12,967 nucleotides of DNA from positions 1 to 12,967 of the forward strand of contig CALBGF010000197.1 of assembly GCA_937893635.1 (NCBI GenBank). The letters run 5' to 3'. Of this stretch, positions 6,850 through 12,967 are shown in pieces. Below the pieces are notes generated by a model, which was not told the origin of the DNA, made no database searches, and saw only the letters and a program-made list of their open reading frames with translations. The DNA is from an uncultured Mollicutes bacterium (lineage in GTDB: Bacteria > Bacillota_I > Bacilli_A > RFN20 > CAG-826). Each line of letters opens with the position of its first letter. Position 1 is the first letter of the stretch. Both the position numbers and the translations under genes were made by a program.

Positions 6850-8976
6850 ATGAAAAATAAAGCGAAAATAATTAGTTTTTTATTAGCTTTTATTCCAGTT
6901 TTAGGAAATAGTAATTTTGTCACTTCTGTTTTAGCCGAAAATCATACTCATAATTACGTTAATAAACATTGTGAATGTGGTTCTTATTTATTAGAAGCTG
7001 AAGAAGGTATCATCAAAGGAACTAATTCTACTACAGGAACAACTGATGGATTTATTGCTGAAGCAACTTCTAATAATGCTAGTCATCCTACTAGTAACGG
7101 AAAAGTAGTAAGAAATTGGGGCGTAAACGGCAATACTATTACTTGGAAATTTAATCTTAATAAAGAACAAAAAGACACAAATATTCGTTTATGGGTAGGT
7201 GCTAAGTCAAATGATTTAAAAACAAGTAATTTATCCATAAGCGTTAATAATATCAATGCAACTTGGAAAAAAACTAGTGTTAATACTATTGGAAACTATA
7301 TGTTTTATTTTGCTGGAACAGAAGCAACTTTAAGCTTTCCAAAAGGAAATAATGAATTAACAATTACAAATAATAGCAATATAAATTGGAATATTGATTG
7401 TCTAGAATTAGAGTTTGATTCATCCACTAGTGTTAATAGTTTTATAGAAGGAGAGCCATTAGGAACATTAGATAGTGGTAATAGTGATTCAACAAGTTAT
7501 ACAAGTAGTATAAAAATTGAAGCGGAATACGCAACTAAAATTGAAGGAACAATTGGTAATGGTTCCCCGTCATTTTTAGAAGAAGATGATGAATGTTCTA
7601 ATGGCGGTTGTATTGCTAACTGGGGTAATGAGGGCGATAATATCGTTACATTTGAGTTTGAAAGTAGTAATGATGTTAATAGCGCTATTATCAAAATTGC
7701 TGTTGCGGGTAGTAATGAAGGAGCAGAATACGCAGATACCATTATTCCAAGAATTAATGGTGGTTCCGGCGGAGCGGCACCATTTGATCGTTACCCAGAT
7801 GTAGCAGGTATTGATATTACTAGTTCTGGTACATGGGGCGCTTTTAATGGTTGGTATAGTTTCGTAGAGATATCAACTCCTTCAATTAAATTAAATAAAG
7901 GCACTAATACATTTGAATTAGAATCATTTAATGGATATTCTGTTAATATTGATTATATTATTATTGAAACTTCAGAAAATACTAATTTTACATATACCAA
8001 TGTTGATCGTGGTGTTGGTGGTAAAGGTGGACCAATTACTTTAGAAGCTGAAAACGCAATTATTAAAGGAACTAGTAGCGATTCACAAGGTGTTGATGGT
8101 ATGATTCTTGAACGTCAATCATCTAATCCCGATATTCATGAGACTAGTGGTGGTAAATGTGTAGGTAATTTTGGAACTGTTAATAATAGCATTACTTGGA
8201 CTTTTAAAAGTAATGTTGATGTATCTTCATTTAAATTATCTCTTTGGGTAGCGTCTGCTTTTAGTGGTGGTAATATTAAAGATATATTATCATTTAAAAT
8301 TAATGATGAAGAAGCTAATTTTGATCAAACATTATTCCCAAGTTACCCAGGTAATGATAAATGGTATAACTGGGAAGAATTAACAATTTCTAATGCTAAA
8401 ATTAATCAAGGCGTGAATAAAATTGTTTTAACAAATACGAGTGGTTCTTCATTTAATGTTGATTGCATTCACTTAGAAGTACCAACAAGTTGTATTATTC
8501 GTGTTGATAACATTGATGTTACATCTCCAACAATCGGAATTATATATTTTACTAGTAATGTATTTGAAACATATGAAGATCTTGAATTTACATTTGAATA
8601 TTCGGATGATATAACTGAAAAAGAAAAATTATCTATATCAGTAAAAGTATATTTTGAATTTGGTACAAGTAAACAAGAAACTGTTACATCTATGAATAAT
8701 AAATTTAAACCTACAAAAACTGGAACTTATACCATAATTGTCACTATTAAAGATGAAGCAAATAATGAAACATCAAGAAAAAGAAACGTTGTTGTAGCAA
8801 AAGAAGGAAAGAATAAACCTAATACCCCAATTATCCCTGATAATCCAAATGGTGGCGTTGATGTACATAACATTAATGGAAGAGTACTTGGTGGATGGTT
8901 GACTTTTGCAATTTCTCTTCTTATTAGTGGCGGATTAATTGGTTATATGGTCTATAAAAACAAAAAAAGGATATAG
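6850..8976 (+). CDS. Secreted CBM/Ig-like protein with C-terminal membrane anchor
   Basis: This 708-residue protein is probably a second surface glycan-binding protein. A Sec signal peptide (1-29, likely cleaved after VLA) precedes a short His/Cys segment HTHNYVNKHCECG (32-44). Three CBM6/35-like modules follow: 47-190 (LLEAEEG to WNIDCLELE), 221-374 (IKIEAEY to VNIDYIIIE) and 396-544 (ITLEAEN to VNVDCIHLEV-like ending). An Ig-like beta domain covers about 552-650 (KTGTYTIIVTIKDEANNE). A Pro/Asn linker then leads to one membrane helix (about 681-701) and a basic tail, KNKKRI, so the protein faces outward. No LPXTG motif is present. Module 1 resembles CBM A and B of the upstream lipoprotein (HPTSNGKVV, WNID), so the two genes are paralogous in part. 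Shine-Dalgarno AAAAGGAG is at 6837-6844. No catalytic motif is recognised. Confidence 0.82.
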   Translation: MKNKAKIISFLLAFIPVLGNSNFVTSVLAENHTHNYVNKHCECGSYLLEAEEGIIKGTNSTTGTTDGFIAEATSNNASHPTSNGKVVRNWGVNGNTITWKFNLNKEQKDTNIRLWVGAKSNDLKTSNLSISVNNINATWKKTSVNTIGNYMFYFAGTEATLSFPKGNNELTITNNSNINWNIDCLELEFDSSTSVNSFIEGEPLGTLDSGNSDSTSYTSSIKIEAEYATKIEGTIGNGSPSFLEEDDECSNGGCIANWGNEGDNIVTFEFESSNDVNSAIIKIAVAGSNEGAEYADTIIPRINGGSGGAAPFDRYPDVAGIDITSSGTWGAFNGWYSFVEISTPSIKLNKGTNTFELESFNGYSVNIDYIIIETSENTNFTYTNVDRGVGGKGGPITLEAENAIIKGTSSDSQGVDGMILERQSSNPDIHETSGGKCVGNFGTVNNSITWTFKSNVDVSSFKLSLWVASAFSGGNIKDILSFKINDEEANFDQTLFPSYPGNDKWYNWEELTISNAKINQGVNKIVLTNTSGSSFNVDCIHLEVPTSCIIRVDNIDVTSPTIGIIYFTSNVFETYEDLEFTFEYSDDITEKEKLSISVKVYFEFGTSKQETVTSMNNKFKPTKTGTYTIIVTIKDEANNETSRKRNVVVAKEGKNKPNTPIIPDNPNGGVDVHNINGRVLGGWLTFAISLLISGGLIGYMVYKNKKRI

Positions 8977-8984
8977 GTGATATT

Positions 8985-11966
8985 ATGATATTAAATGGAA
9001 TATTAGATTGGGAAATTGTTCCTGGTTATCCTCTAAAAAGTTTTGATTGGATATTAGCTATTTATATTTTAGGTGTTGCATTATTAGCATTTGTCTTATT
9101 TTATTTTATTTATGTATTTATCTTTACCAAAAATAAAATGAGTAAAGACGAAGAAAAAGAAGCAAATGAACAAATTGCTAAAATTAATAAACTAAATAAA
9201 CAAGAGAAAAAAGATTCAATAAAAAAATTAGATAAGAAAACAAAACGTTTACGTAATTGGAAAATTATGAAATTACCTCTTTCGATTACTTGTGGAGTTT
9301 GTATAGCAGTTTCTTGTATTGCTGCACCTGTACTTTCTACAACTTGGGAAGCGCTTATGCAAGCCTTAAATAAAAAGACAGGCGGTAATAACGATAGTGA
9401 AGCAGCGCGACTTGCTATTGGAGAAAGTAAAGAAAATGTTGTAACTTTAGAAAAAGAAGGAGCAGTATTACTACGTAATAACAATGATGTACTTCCATTA
9501 AACAAAGAAACAAATAATAAAGTAAACATTTTTGGTAGTTCCGCATTTGGTATGCTTTATGGCGGAGGCGGTTCCGGTGTATTTGTTACTAATAGCACTT
9601 ATAATGGTAACGATTTCCACGCAACAAGATTTGAAAAGGCAATGTTAGATGAAGGTTTTGAATATAATATGGATATTTATAACCTTGTTGCTAATTATTA
9701 TGATAAAAAAACATATAGCATTAATGAAAGTAATTATGATATATCTTGTCAATATAATGCCTTCCAAGGTAATACCTATGATAAGAATGGTAATTTATTA
9801 ATTGCACCAACCAAATTCCCATATGATAACGAACCAGAAGTAAAGGCCTATACTCAAACATATCCAAGTTTAAATGGCAAAACTTTGCTTGATAGCGCTA
9901 AAGAATATAGTGATGTAGCTATTTATGCTGTTTCTCGTGCAGGTTCAGAAGATACTGATTTAAATCATGATTTATGTAAATTAACAAGTCGAGAAGCCGA
10001 TATGATTAATTTCTTAGCCGAAAACTTTGATAAAGTAATTATTTTAATTAATTCATCAAATCCTATGGAATTAAAATTATTAGATCAAGAAGGCATTGAT
10101 AGTGTATTATGGATTGGACACCCAGGTTTAACAGGTAATAAAGCTGTTGCAAAAATTATATCTGGTGAATATAATCCATCTGGTAAAATGGCGGATACTT
10201 GGGCTTATGATATTACAAGTGCGCCATCATTCCAATCATTTGGACCAGACACAACTAAATATAGTTCCGCATTAGGTAAAAGTATTGTTGAATATAAAGA
10301 AGGCATTTATGTTGGTTATCGTTATTACACAACTAGAGCCTATGAAGATAATACTTTTAATTATGATGATTATGTGCAATATTCCTTTGGTGAAGGATAT
10401 TCCTATACAACATTTGAAAAACATATCTCTGAATATGAATTTGATGAAGAAACGAATAAACTATCTGTACAAGTAGCAGTGAAAAACACTGGTGATGTAG
10501 CAGGTAAAGAAGTAGTGGAACTATATTTAACCGCTCCATATACTAAAGGTGGTATTGAAAAAGCTTATGTCGAATTAGCAGGTTATGCTAAAACTAATGA
10601 ACTTAAACCTAATGAAACATATTATGCACGTATTGATATTGATTTAGAAGATTTAGCTTCTTGGGATACTAATAATGGTAATTATGTTTTAGAAAAAGGT
10701 ACATATGTTCTTTCTCTTCGTGATGACTGTAATACTTTAACTAAAGTTACGGGAAGTAATAAAAATACAATTACTTTTGAATATAAAAATGATGTCAGAT
10801 TCTTAAGCGGAGATGGCAGAGCTAATTATAAAAATCAATTTAGTGATTGTGAATATGGTCCGCATCAAGATAAGATTCAATATATGACCCGTAGTGATTT
10901 TGCAGGTACTTTCCCAAAAACATCTGACATTGACACTAATGATATATCAGATAACGCCAAAAACGCTTTAAAGAATAAATCATATAATACTGACCAAACA
11001 TTAACTGGTAATACCGATTTAAATCAAAAGAATGGTTTAACATTACGTGATTTAAAAGGCGCTGATTATGATGATCCACGTTGGGAGCAACTCTTAGCGC
11101 AATTATCTAAACAAGAATTAATTGATTTAGTTGATAATGGTGGTTTCCAAACTATTAAAATAGATTCAATTAGTAAACGTTTAACTTATGATGATGATGG
11201 TCCAGCTTCAATTCAAGTTAAAGGAACTGGCTATGTTGGTGAAGTGGTAATAGCGTCAACTTGGAATTTAGATGCTGCTAAATTAATGGGTGAATCAATT
11301 GGTAAAGAAGGAGCCGCTATGGGACTAACTGGTTGGTATGCACCAGGGCTTAATATCCATCGCTGCGCAACTGGCGGAAGAAACTTTGAATATTATAGTG
11401 AAGATCCAATTCTTTCTGGAAGTATGGGTGGATATGTTGCGAAAGGCACTGCTAAGTATGGTGTATTTACTTATGCTAAACATATTGCTCTTAATGACCA
11501 AGAAACTGAACGTCAAAATTTAACTGTTTGGGCTAATGAACAATCAATACGTCAAATCTATTTACGTCCTTTTGAAATTTATGTTAAAGAAGGCGGATTA
11601 GGATTTATGTCATCATTCTCACGTATTGGTAGCGTTTGGAGCGGATCACACGGTTTCCTTAATAGCGTATGTCGTGATGAATGGGGATTTAAAGGCGTCG
11701 TAATCACTGACTGGATTAATCCAAACTTAATGCCTGTTAATATGGGCATTCGTGGTGGAAATGATTTATGGCTACTTAAAAACACCATTAGCGGTGCTTC
11801 TAAATTAGCAAATGAAACACCTAGTGACGCAATTATATTATTAAAAAATGCTGCTCATCATATTCTTTATGCCTGCGCTAATTCAAACTGTGTTTGGACA
11901 GAAGAAGAATACCATGAATTAGGAGTCAATGTTGACTTCTCACAAATGGGTTATGACAATATTTAG
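8985..11966 (+). CDS. Membrane-anchored, domain-swapped glycoside hydrolase family 3 enzyme
   Basis: This is probably a beta-glycosidase acting outside the membrane; the sugar specificity is unknown. The 993-residue protein starts with a membrane helix (22-47), a Lys-rich charged loop (48-96) and a second helix (97-118). By the positive-inside rule the loop is cytoplasmic and the enzyme external. The GH3 C-type alpha/beta sandwich comes first (about 146-406: VLLRNNNDVLPL, WIGHPG, NPSGKMADTW). A fibronectin III-like domain follows (about 473-585), and the catalytic TIM-barrel-type domain is last (about 690-935). This reverses the usual order, as in Ruminococcus albus-type beta-glucosidases. 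Barrel motifs are DDGP (737-740), GRNFEYYSEDP (798-808), KH (832-833) and GFKGVVITDW with nucleophile D909. E322 in GSEDTDL is a candidate acid/base. Shine-Dalgarno AGGTGA (8975-8980) overlaps the preceding stop codon, implying coupled translation. Confidence 0.9.
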   Translation: MILNGILDWEIVPGYPLKSFDWILAIYILGVALLAFVLFYFIYVFIFTKNKMSKDEEKEANEQIAKINKLNKQEKKDSIKKLDKKTKRLRNWKIMKLPLSITCGVCIAVSCIAAPVLSTTWEALMQALNKKTGGNNDSEAARLAIGESKENVVTLEKEGAVLLRNNNDVLPLNKETNNKVNIFGSSAFGMLYGGGGSGVFVTNSTYNGNDFHATRFEKAMLDEGFEYNMDIYNLVANYYDKKTYSINESNYDISCQYNAFQGNTYDKNGNLLIAPTKFPYDNEPEVKAYTQTYPSLNGKTLLDSAKEYSDVAIYAVSRAGSEDTDLNHDLCKLTSREADMINFLAENFDKVIILINSSNPMELKLLDQEGIDSVLWIGHPGLTGNKAVAKIISGEYNPSGKMADTWAYDITSAPSFQSFGPDTTKYSSALGKSIVEYKEGIYVGYRYYTTRAYEDNTFNYDDYVQYSFGEGYSYTTFEKHISEYEFDEETNKLSVQVAVKNTGDVAGKEVVELYLTAPYTKGGIEKAYVELAGYAKTNELKPNETYYARIDIDLEDLASWDTNNGNYVLEKGTYVLSLRDDCNTLTKVTGSNKNTITFEYKNDVRFLSGDGRANYKNQFSDCEYGPHQDKIQYMTRSDFAGTFPKTSDIDTNDISDNAKNALKNKSYNTDQTLTGNTDLNQKNGLTLRDLKGADYDDPRWEQLLAQLSKQELIDLVDNGGFQTIKIDSISKRLTYDDDGPASIQVKGTGYVGEVVIASTWNLDAAKLMGESIGKEGAAMGLTGWYAPGLNIHRCATGGRNFEYYSEDPILSGSMGGYVAKGTAKYGVFTYAKHIALNDQETERQNLTVWANEQSIRQIYLRPFEIYVKEGGLGFMSSFSRIGSVWSGSHGFLNSVCRDEWGFKGVVITDWINPNLMPVNMGIRGGNDLWLLKNTISGASKLANETPSDAIILLKNAAHHILYACANSNCVWTEEEYHELGVNVDFSQMGYDNI

Positions 11967-11976
11967 AGGTGCTCTT

Positions 11977-12954
11977 ATGAAAAATAAATACAAATCAATT
12001 ATTTTATTAATGGGTTTACTAGCGGTTACTTCGTGCAATAAAAATCCTGCTAGTACATCAAACTCTTCCTCAACTTCAAATTCTAGTAGTGGTAATACCG
12101 AAGTTGAAGTTAATAAATCAATCACAGTCATGTCTTGTAACCTTGATCAAGGACACCAAAATAACAACTATTACCATGAATTAGTAAAAGAACAAATTGT
12201 TAGTGTCATGCCTGATTTACTTGGGGTACAAGAAGAAGGAGAAGGTTGGACACTTGCTTTAGAAAGTAGTCTAGAAGAATATGGTTATCAACATATTTAT
12301 CAATCTCGTGGCGGTAGTTTTCCAGAAGCTAGTGGTATCTTTATTAAATTAGATCGTTTTATTATTAAAGAAAGCGGAACATTTTGGTTTGGTGATGATG
12401 AAAATGCCTCAAGCGGATATATTGCTTCCGAATGGGGTGCATCATTCCCCCGTGTATGTTCATGGGCTTTATTAACCGATCGATATACCAATAAAGATAT
12501 AAGTTATTTTAATGCTCATTTAGAGTATAACCATGCTTATGGAAATATGAATGGTGAAGCGACAGAAACAAATAATACTAAATTATGTCGTAAAAATTCT
12601 TGCTTACAAGTAATTAATAATATGAAAAAACTTAATGTTCCTGGTTTCTTTACGGGTGATTTAAATTATTGGCGCGAAGAAGAAAATGAAACATATCAAG
12701 CATGTTTAGAATATTTTGATGATTCTTGGGCAAGTTATAAAGATAGCCAAAAAATGTGTACTTTTCATAATTATGGAAAAGAATTAGATGAATCAACACG
12801 TGAACATCCTTATTCACCAATTGATTATATATTCTCTACCAAAGATAAATTTGAAATTAATAACTTCATTATTATGAATAATGAGGGAAACAAAGAAAGT
12901 GATTTTGCTAGTGATCATTTCTTCGTACACGCTAATTTCTCTTATAAAGAATAG
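11977..12954 (+). CDS. Lipoprotein of the endonuclease/exonuclease/phosphatase fold
   Basis: This metal-dependent phosphoesterase-fold protein is anchored to the outer face of the membrane. The 325-residue product has a signal peptide with lipobox VTSC (lipidated Cys 20), then a Ser/Asn/Thr linker (23-40). The EEP domain (about 48-322) keeps the family landmarks: N55 in MSCNL, metal ligand E86 in LLGVQEE, H181 in NAHLE, D228 and N230 in GDLN, D283 in PIDYIF, and D313-H314 in SDHFF. The fold serves nucleases, sphingomyelinases and sugar or inositol phosphatases, so the substrate is open. The frame is open upstream to an ATG at 11929, but the ATG at 11977 is preferred. It follows AGAGGTG (11965-11971), leaves only 10 nt after the GH3 stop, and begins a proper lipoprotein signal. 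Its place in a glycan operon suggests it removes a phosphate or phosphodiester substituent, or acts as a nuclease. This is inference. Confidence 0.87.
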   Translation: MKNKYKSIILLMGLLAVTSCNKNPASTSNSSSTSNSSSGNTEVEVNKSITVMSCNLDQGHQNNNYYHELVKEQIVSVMPDLLGVQEEGEGWTLALESSLEEYGYQHIYQSRGGSFPEASGIFIKLDRFIIKESGTFWFGDDENASSGYIASEWGASFPRVCSWALLTDRYTNKDISYFNAHLEYNHAYGNMNGEATETNNTKLCRKNSCLQVINNMKKLNVPGFFTGDLNYWREEENETYQACLEYFDDSWASYKDSQKMCTFHNYGKELDESTREHPYSPIDYIFSTKDKFEINNFIIMNNEGNKESDFASDHFFVHANFSYKE

Positions 12955-12957
12955 GAG
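12953..12957 (+). promoter_or_regulatory. Shine-Dalgarno of a further gene beyond the window
   Basis: AGGAG begins within the TAG stop codon of the EEP lipoprotein gene (12952-12954) and is followed by TTATTAAGTT to the window edge. The same stop/Shine-Dalgarno fusion precedes the two genes upstream, so another gene of the operon very likely starts at or just after the edge. No start codon is visible. Confidence 0.6.
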
Positions 12958-12967
12958 TTATTAAGTT

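Noticed and set aside
8820..8976. LPXTG-type sortase anchor at the C terminus of the second CBM protein
   Set aside because: The tail has a hydrophobic helix and basic end, but no LPXTG-like motif before it; a plain membrane anchor fits better.
9110..9529. 139-codon open frame on the minus strand opposite the GH3 gene
   Set aside because: It lies wholly inside the convincing GH3 reading frame, shows no recognisable protein features and is typical of an antisense shadow of Lys/Glu-rich coding DNA.
11929..11976. Longer version of the EEP gene starting at 11929 inside the GH3 gene
   Set aside because: The ATG at 11977 has its own Shine-Dalgarno and begins a canonical lipoprotein signal peptide; the 16-residue extension would spoil it and overlap the GH3 gene.
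80..12954. Use of an alternative genetic code (TGA as Trp), as in many Mollicutes
   Set aside because: All seven proteins are full length under the standard code, with Trp from TGG. The seven stops are TAA or TAG, but the absence of TGA stops in so few genes is not informative.

Overview
The window is AT-rich, with short gaps and every gene on the + strand. It looks like the chromosome of a low-GC Bacilli/Mollicutes-type bacterium. The housekeeping end (80-4352) reads trigger factor, Lon, YihA/YsxC GTPase. This is the Firmicutes tig-clpX-lon-ysxC neighbourhood with clpX missing. Lack of ClpX is a trait of Mollicutes and relatives, so a gut Mollicutes-like lineage is plausible, but this is inference. 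TGG encodes Trp and no reading frame needs TGA as sense, so the standard code fits. The codon style is the same across the window, and I see no insertion sequence, tRNA, rRNA, CRISPR array or phage gene.

Layout. tig (80-1363) has a good promoter (TTGTAA-17-TATAAT) and ends at a hairpin terminator. lon (1442-3772) and the GTPase gene (3765-4352) overlap by 8 nt and end at a strong terminator (4367-4399). A 186-nt control region follows, then an apparent operon of four genes: a CBM-only lipoprotein with Cys-rich spacers (4539-6782), a secreted CBM/Ig-like protein with a C-terminal membrane anchor (6850-8976), a domain-swapped glycoside hydrolase family 3 enzyme with two N-terminal membrane helices (8985-11966), and a lipoprotein of the endonuclease/exonuclease/phosphatase (EEP) fold (11977-12954). 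A Shine-Dalgarno sequence at the last stop codon suggests the operon continues past the window.

The accessory operon reads as a membrane-tethered glycan capture and hydrolysis system. Two proteins display at least seven galactose-binding-like (CBM6/35-type) modules, one enzyme hydrolyses glycosides, and one is a metal-dependent phosphoesterase-fold protein. All four are held at the membrane by lipid or helix anchors, with no LPXTG or other wall-attachment signal.

The most striking site is the operon promoter. A consensus -35 (TTGACA) and a -10 (TATCAT) are separated by 18 nt, half of which is an uninterrupted run of nine G in an otherwise AT-rich region. Slippage of this run would change the promoter spacing, so the operon may be phase variable. 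A perfect catabolite-response (cre) match and a long inverted repeat lie just downstream, so the locus appears to combine stochastic switching with carbon-source control.
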